Shown here: positions 23,472-35,373 of the stretch, in pieces
Layout: every line of letters begins with the position of its first letter
How positions within the stretch are numbered: position 1 is the stretch's first letter
From: Calocera cornea HHB12733
Taxonomy: Eukaryota > Basidiomycota > Dacrymycetes > Dacrymycetales > Dacrymycetaceae
Reading direction: 5' to 3'
NCBI GenBank assembly: GCA_001632435.1
Contig: KV424000.1
Span: forward strand, 47,534 to 111,533
Length of the DNA stretch: 64,000 bases
The notes under the pieces: model-generated
The model's database searches: none
Seen by the model: the letters and a program-made list of their open reading frames with translations, nothing else
Told to the model about the DNA's origin: nothing
Translations under genes and position numbers: made by a program

Positions 23472-24520
23472 TCAGACCGTCTGTGGTGTTGTCGGATCCA
23501 GTGTGCACGGACGGCTGAAAGGGGTCGATACGAAGGTGCGGTTCACGCGCCAAAGCAGTAGACGGGGTAGAACAAAGAGCGCAGCGTCACCGATCTCCGG
23601 GGCCGATAGCTGATGGAGCGAAATGGAATCTCGATGCGTACGATGCGCAATTTCTGTCCGACAGGAAAGGAGGTAAACATAAACTGTCAACGAGCAACAG
23701 AATGATCCATGCGAGCCTGCAAATTGGCTTGCAACTCCGCAGCCTGTGCCGAGTCCAACGCTTCTAACAACTGAAGTGGCACTGCATTTAGCCTGCCAGG
23801 GTGGGCTGCGCCACTCCTCACAGCCTTGCGGCCAAGTTCCGGGGCCATTTCCAGCTCAGTCACTCGCGCGCCAATGGGCAATCTGTCAAATCAATGAGTT
23901 CTGTGCGCTCTTGCGGTCGGAAAGCGACCCTTGTCCTCTGGAGCAACCTGAGTCAGTGTTATCCGTACATCTGTGATATATCTAGCTCAGTGGATGCCGA
24001 GTTTTGTGTTCATCTGACCCGCCTGAGCATCACCATAGTGGCGACCCGCTGAGCATAGCTGGGGCCCACGTGCCATAGAGGACACCGCCACTATGGACCC
24101 CAGATAGCCGGGGGGCGGGGTCCTGTCTATGCGTAGCCCAAGGTTTTTACCGATGCACCTCGGACAGCCTATCGCGATGATGCCGTGATCGCCCCCTAAT
24201 GCGACGAAGCCGGGACGACCCTGAGACGGCAGAAGTCTGAACCTGATATATACAAGCATGCGACGCACCTGTTATACAAGAGTACCATCTCTGGTACTGT
24301 ATCACAGCCTGTCGACCCAAGGCTTTGGCCAACAAAAGTCGATGCAAGCCTCCTGTAGTCGGGCAGGTAACCACGAAGCGCCTAAACTCAGAAGAGCGGA
24401 TCAGCAAATTTGGTAATTCCGCAATCACAAACCCGGAACACGCAGAGGCGCATCAATTACAGTTCCAGGCGACGGATCCATGCTATCGGAGCTCCGGCGT
24501 TAAAGCCTAGAATCGCACTC
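23472..24520 (-). CDS. probable multi-exon gene, unknown product; 5' end unresolved
   Basis: Several exon-like pieces join: a frame reading PNLLIRSSEFRRFVVTCP then LHRLLLAKALGRQAVIQYQR (24428-24285), RPGFVALGGDHGIIAIG, ARGPQLCSAGRHYGDAQAG, DVRITLTQVAPEDK, then VTELEMAPELGRKAVRSG and LNAVPLQLLEALDSAQAAEL, and finally HRTHRDSISLHQLSAPEIGD to a stop at 23472. The 3' joins are plausible GT-AG introns. The first exon (perhaps ATG at 24520, or exons further up to about 25080) could not be fixed. No family recognised; a decaying gene is possible. Confidence 0.35.
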
Positions 24521-25898
24521 GCTCTGAGCATCGAGGGGGTTAGATCTGACGAGTCTGATGCTCCTATGGCGCTTGTGCGGGCAAGTCCGAGGAGCAGAGA
24601 GGAAAGAAGACCGCGACGGAACCGGCGATAACAATAGCCCAGGAATATGGTGATGTAGAAGTGTGTTGCCAGAATGCTCGGTAGATCCCAACCACGGCTT
24701 GCTTGCCATCCCGGGAGGTTGCGAGTGGAGGTCGGAAATGAAGCTCAGAGTTTATCCACTCGAGATCGGCTCCGGGAGAACGTCGAGAGGCAGCCTCCGT
24801 GTGCTCTCCCCGCAGTTACGACAATTAGCAAGGTCAAAAGGAGAGATCCTCAAGGCACCAGGAAAACTACATACCATCCTGAACGCGTCTAGTGTGATGA
24901 GACATCATGACGACACGCATATATGCGCATATATCTTGCCAAAGGGCAGCACTCACTGGCATGGCGCGTCCACCATGGAACGTAGTCTGTCCAACCAGGG
25001 CCATCGAAGCTGCCGCTGCTCTAGGTAGGTAACTGCTCATGGCGGCTGCTGGAGAGACGATGTGACGTATGTTCATATTTGTGCTGCCTCGGCGAAAGGT
25101 TTGGCTGGGGGAAAGCAACGAGAGCATCGGTATCTGCCGCGTACTGACGGGTTGCGCGTCGCCTGTTGTCGAGAAGTCGAGGAAGTGCGTGCAGGCCGGC
25201 AGATGAGGAGGTTAGAGGAACTCAACCAGGCTACGACTGCCCTCCAGCGACATGGCGGTTGGACGACAAGGAGGGGGACGGACTTGCCTCGCTGGCCTGG
25301 TCCTGGCCGTTTATTATATGTGCGCCTGTCGATCATTGATCCCTTACGTCACCTGCGCTGGCACGTCGCCACGTCGAGGAAGGCGAAAGCCTAAACGAGG
25401 TGGCAGTCCTCTGCGCTGGCTTCTGTGCCTGCATGGCACGCAACACATTCCCAACCCCGCATCTTCCCTGTCCAGCACATTCATCAATTGATGGCAATTG
25501 TATGCGGGGTAGAGGCGACCAATCGCCAGCTGCCAGCTGCTAGTGCACAAAGGGGCGTCTAGGCGAGCTGAAGCTCCGGGAGCGGACGCGCCCGGATCAC
25601 TGCCAGCGAGCTGCAAGTCTATTCCTCTCGGCCCGGTGGATGGGTGCGGGGTCGACGACCCCGTACTCATCGGAGCTTCGACTTGCCAGCTGGCAAGCGA
25701 CAAGTCACGGTTGTAACCTGAGGCGCGATCTTCTCGTGCTGGACTTGCCTGCCTTATGATGGCGCTTCCAACGTGGATTAGACAATACCGTCCGCTCTTC
25801 ATACCAACCACTAACTTACTGTATGCTCGACTCAAGTCTATAGATGTGACAACGCAGTACATCGCCTTCTCTACATCTCGCAAATGGGTCAAGTACTT
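24521..25898. other. no firm gene; possible 5' exons on minus strand
   Basis: A minus-strand piece at about 25070-24955 (MNIRHIVSPAAAMSSYLPR ... GGRAMP) ends at a good GTGAGT donor and might be a leader exon for the gene downstream, but no continuous model could be built. The remainder has no supportable coding signal. Confidence 0.3.
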
Positions 25899-26464
25899 CT
25901 ATGAGCCCTCCACAACTTGATATGGCGGCGGCTCCGATATCTGTCTACTCACACTTGGCGCTCTTGGTGCCGCCTGAGTTCGCTCCGGTCCCAACACATC
26001 TCCACCATCAGGATGATGGCCCATCTCTCCCGGGACCGATAATGGCGACGTGTTTGACCGTCGTGCCCAAGCGAAAGACCTGCCGAGTAATACCGCTCTT
26101 GATGTCTTCCTGGTGCTGTCGCCGGCAGGGAGCTGCGATCCATCTCCCGGAACGCTCGACACGGCTACAAATTGCGTACCCGCTTCCAGTACAGGCAGCG
26201 CATCAACAGTTGACCGCGGGACGTGCTCTTCGTGCCTCGGCTGCGAGCGCCTGTGCATGAAACAGCCTGGCAGGACAACGAGCACGACAACTCCTAAGAT
26301 AACGATGCCGATAACGATGCCTGATCGTCTGTCAGCCTGGTGCACGAGGAGACGCATGGATGCGAATGCGCACCGGTTATGAGGGATGCATTGGGAGCAG
26401 CTCCCATTGTGCTACCAGTATTGCCTGTGCCTGGCTGTGCTGCACTAGGTGGTACTTCGGCCAT
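25899..26464 (-). CDS. small single-pass membrane protein with C-terminal PPPY (TM-PY family, member 1)
   Basis: Two exons, 26464-26374 and 26320-25899, with a 53-bp phase-1 intron, give 170 aa. The N-terminus is short, Ser/Thr/Gly/Ala-rich and probably outside. It is followed by a strongly hydrophobic segment (IVIGIVILGVVVLVVLPG, about residues 32-49), then MHRRSQPRH, a basic stop-transfer that puts the long tail in the cytosol. The tail ends with PPPY at residues 161-164, a classical PPxY ligand for WW domains of Nedd4/Rsp5 ubiquitin ligases. No second PY motif and no signal peptide is evident. The start ATG lies just inside the end of the upstream member's reading frame (20-bp overlap). 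Role inferred: membrane adaptor for ubiquitination or trafficking. Confidence 0.65.
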
Positions 26465-27495
26465 CGGTCTTGAATACTGTGATTCTGCGGTTGAAGTGCG
26501 ACTGTGGTAGAGGTGCAGTCAGAGGAGGCAACGTCGTTATTTGGGGTATCATCCAGGCAAGGACCGCGGATAACATATAATAACATAGAACCATATGGTG
26601 ATACATGGCATGATATCGTCCATAGAGTGTCGGCTCGATCGTGGGTGAAGACAGTCCGACGAGGGATCCGAGACAGAACCACAGCGGACGGCGATCTGAA
26701 CCCTCGTTCCTCGAAATGTCGGAAGCGCAGCCTAGTAGGTGCCTGAGATGCTCAAACGGGTATCGTTGTAGAAACATTGGAAGAGGTATCGTACAACAAT
26801 GGCATACGGTTCGTAAAGCAATCGTCGAGATCGGTTCCGTAGCTAGGCGGAACTTAGCTCCAACTGGGGTCGGTGCCGTCGAACCTTCTCCATCAGCCAT
26901 GGATGAGATGCGGAGGCTACTGGCTAGTCGACTGCTCAATCCAGTGCTCGACCTTTGTGCAGGAGGCAGTAGGGAAGATGCAGGCGGAGGTGGTCCTTGG
27001 GTAAGAGCCGCGTTTCGGAGATTGCTGGACTGTCGGCTCGGAGGTGCGCCGATGCCAGGTGTGGCTGGTTCCTCCGGTGTTCCATATTGTCCGCTGTTTG
27101 CTGTCTGTACCGAAGATTCATACGGCGAAGGTATACTCGAGATATCCCGAGACAAAGTGGACGGGGTACGCGTGTTCATGTTGATTGTCGTTTGGACCGG
27201 GCAGATGGCGGCTTCGGCATATGATGGCAGCTTCGCAGCATCCACCTCGCTCAGTGACGAACCGGGTACCCGGTTCACGGGCGGCGCCTGTAGTCGCAGT
27301 TCCTGAGCGATACCCTCGGCAATCTGATGGACAGCAGGAAGATACGACTTGTAGTATCTGTTGGCTACAACTGCGGAGATCGCTATCACGACCAGGAGAA
27401 GAGTGGATATGCCTCATGGATATTCAGAATCAATGCATTACAGCAGACGATATGCACTCACCAGCGAAGAGCGCAGCGATGCCGACCCCCTCCAT
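26445..27495 (-). CDS. single-pass membrane protein with LPSY motif and long tail (TM-PY family, member 2)
   Basis: Exons 27495-27462 and 27412-26445, joined by a 49-bp phase-1 intron that falls inside the membrane segment, give 333 aa. The transmembrane stretch is VGIAALFAGISTLLLVVIA and the following ~6 residues, then NRYYKSYLP. LPSY lies at residues 73-76 and SPYES at 106-110; the tail is Pro/Ser-rich. An in-frame upstream exon (27915-27604, ending at a GTAACG donor, intron 27544-27603) would extend it to 453 aa and supply an outer domain; which start is used cannot be told. The last ~100 residues overlap the leader region of member 1 and may be spuriously long if another intron exists. 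Confidence 0.6.
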
Positions 27496-28087
27496 TCTCG
27501 AGTTCAGCTTGAATGATGACAGTGGAAGGGAGTGGTTCGCTTCCTTGAAATCGTCCCGTATAGTAAGTACTATCATTTATCCCCGTGGTGTGCGGGGCGT
27601 TACCAGATCGCGCTCTGGGCAGGGTAGCCGGGTCCGGCACAGTACCTTGTCCAACAAGTGCCTTTCTCGACCCTCTGTGCCTTGCGCCCTGGCTTCCAAC
27701 CAAGTCTCTTCATTGTGGACACACTGCACCGTCAGTTCGGACGTATTAGAATAAGTAGCGGGAGAAGAACGAAGGCGGCCTACAGAACTCTTGGCGATTA
27801 CCTCGTAAAAGCGCGTAGCAGAACCCTGCGACTCAATACTGTATAGCACCTGCCCGATCCCTTCTGGCTCCGTCGTATCGGGCTTGCCAAGTCCACTTAT
27901 TCTTAATGTTGACATTCTTACATTATTACAAAGGCTGCAAAGTAGCAGAATCAAATTGCTCGCAGCACCACTGCTTCAAGGTGAATCAGCTCCTTATATC
28001 ACTGCCTATCCAGAGGGCTGGATGTGCTCCCTGAGCTGAGAAGGAATTCTCAAAGCGTTGTGTTGAAAATGCTCCGCCATCCCGCCC

Positions 28088-28566
28088 TCAAACATGGCCC
28101 ACAGGTGCAGTATCCGACATCCAACTTCTCAATTCGCGGCGTGGTGATTGAACGACCTCACAGGTATTCGGTGGCGAGGATGCCCCGACGTCGGTCGAGA
28201 CCTCATAGGGCGGTGGGAGCGTCGAGCTTGTTCTCCAGTGGACAGGCGGTGGGCGTACGACTACCGTCTGCAACACGGTGCTCGGTATGGAGGCCGTATA
28301 CGAGGGAAGCTCCGATGCACCAGTCGGGTTCCGGGAGAGGGTTGGTCGGTGTACTGGTGCGCGTTGAGACATCGCCTCTTCGAGATTTCGTCGGGCAGAG
28401 GAAGCCTTGTGGTTGTTGAACTTGGCTAGCAGCATTACCAGAAGCACGGCAAACAACGAAATGCTGGCGATTGCTATAGCATGGAGCACAGACGTCAGCT
28501 GAAAGCCCATTGCGCGGAAAGGGACTCGCCACCTGCAAGGATAATTGCTCCTCCACCGACGCCCAT
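28088..28566 (-). CDS. small single-pass membrane protein with LPSY and PPPY (TM-PY family, member 3)
   Basis: Exons 28566-28533 and 28473-28088, with a 59-bp phase-1 intron inside the membrane segment, give 139 aa. MGVGGGAIILA joins AIASISLFAVLLVMLLAKF, a clear transmembrane helix, followed by NNHKASSARR. The tail carries LPSY at residues 67-70 and PPPY at 98-101, 31 residues apart. The open frame continues upstream (to about 28640, RFRTAIAVSAFDPVDVTN), so an additional outer exon is possible. Same orientation as members 1 and 2 downstream, and 384 bp from the sugar transporter stop. Confidence 0.65.
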
Positions 28567-28949
28567 GTTGGTGACGTCCACTGGGTCAAAGGCAGAGACA
28601 GCAATGGCTGTCCGAAATCTAATGCGTGCAGATACGGTGTGATACTAATACTGCCCACGATCCCACGAGCCCCGGTCTGACGTCAACGTCATTCGTTGAT
28701 GAAATAAGGTGGGCGTAATGTCTCTGATAGCTTCCTGAGGGTGAAAATCCACAAGGCTGCCAGAAGCGACATGAAGAAGCAGCTCCGTCAATTTACTAAC
28801 TCGAGACTTTTTATACGCCTCGATGTCTGCTTATAGAATAATCAAATTGCCAAACGTGTCAATCATGTCGAGTCATGTATAACAAAGAGACTGGTACAAA
28901 GGAGACATAACAAAGACAAATATGCCGCTGAGACGTTCTCGTCACTGTT
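28567..28949. other. between membrane-protein gene and transporter
   Basis: Holds the probable promoter or 5' exon of the minus-strand member 3 gene and the 3' flank of the transporter. A minus-strand frame starting MSLLAALWIFTL near 28772 looks like a signal peptide but could not be joined in frame to member 3. Confidence 0.35.
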
Positions 28950-30873
28950 CTACACATGCTCGATATTCATCTTTTTCTCCTGGTCCGAGAATTCGTTAGA
29001 TCCACGGCCTTCGATAAGCGCTTCGAGGCCAATACGCTTGGCGATGACCGCCTGGTGCTCCTGGTCTTTGATGGCCGTACCAGAGGTGTCGCCGAACGCC
29101 TCGTCGATTTCCTCCAGGGTAAGACCCTTCGTCTCAGGGACAAAGAACCAGATGTAGAAACCACCAAGAAGCGAAAATATGCCGAAGAAGAGGAAGGTGC
29201 CGTAGGTAATGTTGGTCATCATGGTGGGCGTAACCTGGCCGACGATGAAGTTGTTCATCCAGTTGGACGAGGCGGCTATCGACATGCCCTTGCCGCGGAT
29301 AGACAGAGGGTACACTTCGGCAACGATGATCCATGCGCAAGGACCCCACGAGTAGCCGAAACCCATGGCGAAGACCCAGACGAGTGCGCAGGCTGCCCAG
29401 CCGGCAGCGCCGTGTGCGCCCCAGTCGCTCTGGAAGCGAGCTGTCAAGATTGCAATGATGATGTGACACGCGCCCATGAGGAACGCCCCCGAAATGAGGA
29501 CTGGCTTGCGGCCAAGATCGTCGACCCAGATGACCGCTGGGATGGTAGCGAGCCACATGACGATGCCAACGACGCCGGTCGCAAGCAGTTGGACAGTGTT
29601 ACCGGTCAAGCCAAGAGCGCCGAAAATGGAGGGAGCATAGTACAGAATCGCGTTGACACCAGTCCACTGCTGGAAGAACATGGTGATGCACCCGACAGCG
29701 GTCCTGCGGAGGAATACTGGGCACCGGATCAGCACTGCCCTTGCATATACGAGGTTCAACTCACCTGGATTCGCGACCAGGCTCCAGTAGCTGTGAAGGC
29801 CGAGCAAGAGGTCGTCGTGGAACGTGCCCGCCTGATACTGTGGGAACATCTCCTGACTGATCTCCTTCTCGAAGATGACCTGCGCCCGAATCTCGAGGAA
29901 CTCGATCTGGACAAGCTCGTGGTCGGCAGCAAGACGGCGAGCATGGGAAAGCACTGCGAGCGCCTCGTCATCCCTGCCCACGCTGATGAGCCAACGTGGG
30001 GAGTAGGGCATGAAGAGGATGCCGGCACCAAGTATGAGGGCGGGGACCAGCTGGAGCGCAAGCGGGAGACGCCATGCAGCCTCCGATTGCGTTGATCCCG
30101 TACCGCCAATATAGTTGGTGCCGTAGTCGATCCAGAAGGAGATCATAATACCGAAGGTGATGGCCAGCTGCTGGAGGGCGACGAGCGAGCCCCGAACTTC
30201 GGGCGGAGCCAATTCGGCGTTGTATAGAGGTACGGCCATCGACAGAGCGCCGACACCCATCCCAGTCACGAAGCGACCGCCGTAGATAGACGACGGCTGG
30301 TATGCGCAGGTCTGCACGATGACACCAATGCAGAACACGAAAACAGCGGAGAATATGGTCCATTTCCGGGACAGGCGGTCGCAAACTAACAGTCTTCGTC
30401 AGACACAAGCTTTCAATACGGGAATATCGCTTACTGTAACCAGTATTGAGCACGCCAAACCAGGCGCCAAGCTCGAGGATGGAGACGAGCCACCCCTTGG
30501 TGCCAGGGTCGTTGACGGCGGAAGCCATGCGCTGGTCAAAGGTGTACATTCTGGCTCAACGATCAGTACCTCCACATCCAAATAGGGTGCTCCCCGTGGG
30601 GCGGCGCAACCCCACGGGTAGCGATGAGCTAACGTACGTCAGGACGCTGGAGAAGACACCCTGGTTGTAGCCTGTTGCGTATGTGTTGGCACGGCTGCAA
30701 GGCTAATCGAGGCTATCGCACTCACCATAGAGGAGACCACCCAGAGATGCAAAGACCGCGATCGCAAATATGCGTCGGTTGTGGACGAGACCTGCCCAGC
30801 CTCCCTTACCCGCGAGTGCGAGACGGCGGGCTGCGGCCTGGGAATGACCGGCCGTTGCTGCTCCTCCTGCCAT
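28950..30873 (-). CDS. MFS sugar porter family transporter (561 aa)
   Basis: Five exons: 30873-30726, 30671-30638, 30550-30435, 30385-29765 and 29716-28950. Introns are 54, 87, 49 and 48 bp; the last is in frame and could be mistaken for coding sequence. Sugar porter hallmarks are present in order: GGLLYGYNQGVFSSVL at the first helix, GRFVTGMGVGALSMAVPLY, the PYSPRWL loop signature, QQWTGVNAILYYAPSIF, DDLGRKPVL, GPCAWIIVAEVYP and PETKGLTLEEID before the cytosolic tail. Length and about 12 hydrophobic segments fit a plasma-membrane hexose or related polyol/sugar permease. Substrate cannot be read from sequence. It starts 0.9 kb after the PY-protein array, same strand. Confidence 0.93.
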
Positions 30874-32612
30874 GGTGTCGTTAGCGTAACGGCGGTAGTG
30901 TTCTCTGCGTCGAATTGGCCTCCGGTCCTCGTCAGGATAAGTCGGCGGCCAGCAAACAAGCAGGGTAGGGAAAGGGCAAGACGCAATCGATCGTGCCGAC
31001 TCAGCAGCTCAGGTTAAATAGGAGCCCGTCCGGCCGGCATGACCTCCCCACGCGCGTGGACATGCATCATTCCGGGGAAATCTGCACTCCCCGCCCATCT
31101 GCCCCGGACGATCAGGACAGAAGAGGCAGGTTCGCGGGGTGATGAATGGTCGTAACCCCGTTTGGAAGGCGGTCCTTCAGGCACCTTGCGCTTGCAGTTG
31201 AGGTCATGCCCCCCTGCGCGCAGCACGCGAGCGCATCAGGCGAATTCATCGGCGGGGATGAACAGGTGCGCTGGCCCGGAGAAGACCGGAGTGTCCAGGC
31301 GGGGCAGAAAAGAGAAGAGAAGAGAGATTGCAAGTGTGTAAGGACAACGGGGACGGCGGTGTGACCGTCGCTTCGCGAAGCGCCGGAGCACGCTTGTTGA
31401 GGGGACCCCGGGTGGGGCGTGCAAGCTAAGTTGGGTTCTGACTGGGGAAACCGCGCTGGAGCGGTGCGAAAGATGGAAATCGAGTCGGCTCGGACGTGAC
31501 AAAAGTGCTGATAGCTCCGGTTGGGGTGCATACCGATGACCGTTTATTCATAGCCGCCTGCTGGTGCATGGGGGAGACTGCCGAGGCTTCGGATCCGCCA
31601 GCAATCAGAGCTCAATCAGAACGCTCCAGCTCCTGTCTCTGCTCCGCTCGTTAGTCACCTGGCTGCAGTCGCCGGTATATGGATTCAGTAGAGCATTAGT
31701 CCAGAAGACGTCATGTCGGTAAAACGTTGAGAGAAGCAGTCTGCAAATGAAAACACTTGAGCAGACGATGGGCCTGGGACGGACGGGGCGACGGACGTGC
31801 GACGGCCGGTGACAGGGGTCCGCCGATGACGCGCGTTTCGGCGGCTTCACTTTCTCACGAGATTCTCCCGGGCGCATGGTGCCGCCGGAGATACGATCGT
31901 AGTTTGTCCGAGAGCGTCAGGGCAGGGAAAGGCAGCCGACCAGATTGTTTAATGGAAACATGACATAAGTCACTGTGTTGTGATTGGTGGCTCTTTTCGC
32001 GCTATAGTCGACGTCAGGTCTCTCACGGGCGTATACTTTACGCTTGCGAGCATCGCTGGATGCTGCAGCAGGGACGCGATGATGATATCCCGGAGAAGGG
32101 CAGGCAGCCATAGGCGGCACACAGGCTGGGAGCGGAGAAAGAGCCGGATTGGAAGGGATATACAGACTAAAATATCGAACGGTGCGGTGCCCAAGGGGTA
32201 AGGCACGATGGCCGCTGCTTACTCCGGGGCGAGAGCGGGGAGCCGCATCAGATCGAGCCGAAATCGGAAAGCGTGCGGGAACGTAATCAAATTGCAAACC
32301 GAGCACCAGAAGGGATGCCGTGGGGAAAAGGGACCAAGCCGTGCCGTTCGGGATTGATGGGGATGGGGATGAGCCAGAAGGGTCGTTGGAAGAGAAGAGA
32401 GGGAATTGCCGTGCCGTTTTATGGAATAAGTTGGGTCTCCGTGCCCTCGCTGTTGCCGCCTCCTTGCCCCCACCTCCTCGCACGCATGGTCTACGCCGCC
32501 CCTAGCTTCGGTTTTCCTCAACTCTCTCTCCGCCGTTATCCACTTGCGTACATGCTCCCGGGAAGCGCTCATCGCTCGCTCTCTGGACGGGCGTCAGTTC
32601 ACGCTTGATACG
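30874..32612. other. 1.7-kb intergenic, no gene recognised
   Basis: Covers the upstream region of the transporter and the 3' flank of the cornichon gene. Open frames here overlap on several strands with no splice-linked continuity. A CTATTTAACC element (reverse strand, about 31022-31013) lies ~140 bp upstream of the transporter ATG and could be a weak TATA element. Confidence 0.5.
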
Positions 32613-33349
32613 TCACGCATATGGCTCACCCTGGATAAGCGCCAGAATCATCCTACACGCATACTCCAGTCAGCGACCAATGCCAAGTAATATACGGATG
32701 AGCAGGCGCACCGGTAGAGATAGTAGAAGAAGCTGAGGAGGTAAAAGCCCAGCTTGAAGAAACACTCTCGTTTGTGCCCGCTGAGCGTCCGGAAGATCTC
32801 CGTCGCGTCGTACATGTGGTTCTTTTGATTTACCCTGCGCGGCAGTCAGATGGTTGCTCTTTCATCTACCTCACCGTGCTATGCGCATATACACAGCGCC
32901 GGTGTAGAAGGGACGGACGCACTTGTTTGCATTGTACAGCACTAGTGGGACGTTGAGCAGGAACGTGAACCACTGTCCGCACAGCAGGAAGAGCACTGTC
33001 AACGTGGCGTGGGCGATCATTTCCGGTAGGACAAACTGCGTGCATCTGTCAGCATACATTCCTGCTTGTACGAAGGCAAGCAGACGGCGCACTTGATTCA
33101 GTTTGTTGCACAGGTCGATCGGGTTGATGTAGTCGCATTCCAGGTCGGAGAACATGATTATCTGGCTCAGGGTCAGCAAGAAAACACACTGAGCAGCAGC
33201 GCCGGGTGTACGCACGAAGAACACCATTGTAAACAGCAGCCCTGCGGCTGCGAGCACCGAGAAGAGGAACAACCACCCTGTGTCGTCATCGTCAGCCGTG
33301 CATGCATCCCAACACGCCCCCAAAACGAGCGGGACGCACAGCCTCCCAT
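32613..33349 (-). CDS. ERV14: cornichon/Erv14-family ER cargo receptor (135 aa)
   Basis: Six exons: 33349-33340, 33277-33216, 33161-33093, 33035-32919, 32821-32712 and 32652-32613. The spliced protein starts [19 protein letters not shown], contains the family signature [20 protein letters not shown], then [48 protein letters not shown] and [18 protein letters not shown]. The size equals Erv14 (about 138 aa). Erv14 is an ER membrane receptor that loads transmembrane cargo into COPII vesicles. The first exon is only 10 nt. Intron 4 uses a GTCCGT donor; the exact residue at that junction is less certain. Confidence 0.93.
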
Positions 33350-34059
33350 TGTTGGCAGCAGTCTATAGACAGGTGGTGGCGAGCACTGAAGCTGAGATAG
33401 GGAGACAGAGGGGAGGAGAGGTGTACTGGAGCAACAGGACGTGGGCAGGAGGCGTGGGTCGTCAGCGTCCGGCGTGGGCTGCGAAAGAGGGAGAAGCCCT
33501 GTCCGCTCACGTGGAGAGTTGCTTCCGACGCGTCACCCTCAAACGTCCCCATCCTCATCTTCTCCTCCTCCAAACGACCATATAGTATTGGGGGGGTTGA
33601 AGACGTGCTGGAAGTGGAGATACATAGTGGTAAATTGGAGGATGTTCCCAAGCACTCCGGCCCCGTCCCCCAGTCGATCCGATCCGCCATGCTCGGCTGA
33701 AAGCTAAGAAAGGCACTTCCCAGGAGTGCCTGCGTGTGCCTTGCGGCAAGTCGCGGCCGGGAGACCAGAGGCAGGAAAATGCAGGGAGAGGGAAGAGGTG
33801 GAGTAGGGATGACTTTTACTTATCACAGTAAGCTAGTGAGTTAATACACTAGTCAACTATGTAACTGCCACGTTTGTCTCGCATTTCCCGGGACACCCCT
33901 GGCGCAAGATGTGAAGATTCAACGTCAGTTGTCACCTTCTCCGGATGAGTTACGCCATTCTCTGTGTCCGGATTCTGGTTTCCGATGTGGGTGGCGCAGT
34001 TCGATTCACCTAACTGGTTGTTATCAACTGGCCTGTTGACAATGTCGCGTAGTATGTAG
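33350..34059. other. intergenic between cornichon and unknown minus-strand gene
   Basis: Upstream region of the cornichon gene. No supported coding exon; short frames at 33441-33707 and 33849-34214 have no recognised content. A (GGGGG)-type run sits near 33591. Confidence 0.4.
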
Positions 34060-34614
34060 TTATACCGCAACCAAACACCCGCCACCGCTTGCCCATCCCG
34101 TTGTCCAGCATACATACAGAAGCGACACTCCCGCGATCGACCTGAACGTTGCAAGACGATCAGTAACCAGCCAACCAAGCTATCGATACCAGGGGACAAG
34201 ATCAGGGGTGTCAAGTTCTGGAGCCCGTCCGGGGCCGTAGCCCCGGATATCTCCCTGAAGAAATTCTACGAAGTAGACATCATCTGTCCTAGCCGAAAAT
34301 CCACTCACCTCTACGCACTCATCGCCCCGCATCTCTAAGTCCATTCGGAGCAACCCGACGTCGCTGAAGTTGAAGTCGAATCCAAGGTGGATCCAGATGC
34401 CTCAAAAGAGGGAGGGGAAAAAATTGGGGACGCTGCGCGAGAGTAAGCCCCGTTGTGTTCCGGGCTCCCTCCCCCAGCAGGGGAGTTCGCAGCCCGGGAC
34501 CGCATAACTATCCACGATGAGGAACGAGTGTTGCAGCCGGACGCGTTCCCTGCCCTTCCATCCTTGCGCCTCGCTCCGCCCAACGTACAAGTACACCGTC
34601 CCCGAGCGGCTCAT
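34060..34614 (-). CDS. unknown small protein, intron 1 boundaries uncertain
   Basis: From ATG 34614: MSRSGTVYLYVGR, VRLQHSFLIVDSYAVPGC, then a join near 34435-34402 (possibly an unusual GC donor) to IWIHLGFDFNFSDVGLL, MDLEMRGDECVE. A clear 54-bp intron (GTGAGT, about 34309-34256) then leads to GDIRGYGPGRAPELDTPDLV, and a further intron leads to a stop at 34060. The beta-strand-rich start and absence of known motifs give no family. The second intron is firm; the first and last are not. Confidence 0.4.
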
Positions 34615-35373
34615 ATCTTCGCCTGCTCGGGTCTGGTGCACACGCGCGCGGGGCGCCGAAGCCTAGGGAGGAGGCGCGCAGTGGTCCGGTTGGGCGGTCA
34701 ACGGCCGCGGCAGAGGCGGGAGGGGCGGAGCACCGCCTCGCTCGCTCGCAAAGCGTGCAAGCAGAGGCGGAATCGCAGCCGGCCCACTCCCACTGCCTCC
34801 CCTTCTGACCAGCACACGCGTGTTCCGCCAACCCCGTCGCTCACAAACGCGCACAGCAGCCTGCCCTGCCCAGCGAGCCTCGCCCCACGCATCCCCGCCG
34901 TGCTCAAAGGCGGCCGCTTTCCGCGCGCGGGGCTCCTGCCCAAGAATAAAGCCGGGAGGGGTCGTCAGCTGCTGTGCCTGTGTGGGAGCTGCGGGGAGGG
35001 GTGCCAGGTAGCGGGACTGCCTGGCGGGCGCGTGCGTGGTGTTCGGTGGGAGGCGGCCACCCTGCCTATTTCTCCGGGGACTTTCCCCACAGCGGAGTGG
35101 GGAAGGAGCGAGTCGAGTGGCTGCCCTTCCCGTGCGTCGAGCTGCGTCGGCGGTCCTTCGCTGCAGCGTCGTGGGCTCCAGAGAGCCTGGCAGGCCAATC
35201 GCCCCCGCGCGGGCGAGCAGAAAAAGTGTGCGGGCTGCGGGCTCCACGTGCTCGCACAGCCACTCGCAGCCCATTCCAGCCCACGTCGTCGGCTCGCCCT
35301 CAACGATCGCCCGCCGCCCCCAGCCCTCGCCCCCCCCGCTCTTGCTTCTCTACGACCAACGCCGACAGAGACG
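34615..35373. other. divergent upstream region of Rer1 and the minus-strand gene
   Basis: A GC-rich stretch with overlapping long frames on both strands, an expected by-product of high GC. No exon is supported. It separates two divergently transcribed genes and so should contain both promoters. Confidence 0.45.

Noticed and set aside
28956..30095. 379-codon plus-strand frame over the sugar transporter
   Set aside because: Antisense to conserved MFS sequence; no domain.
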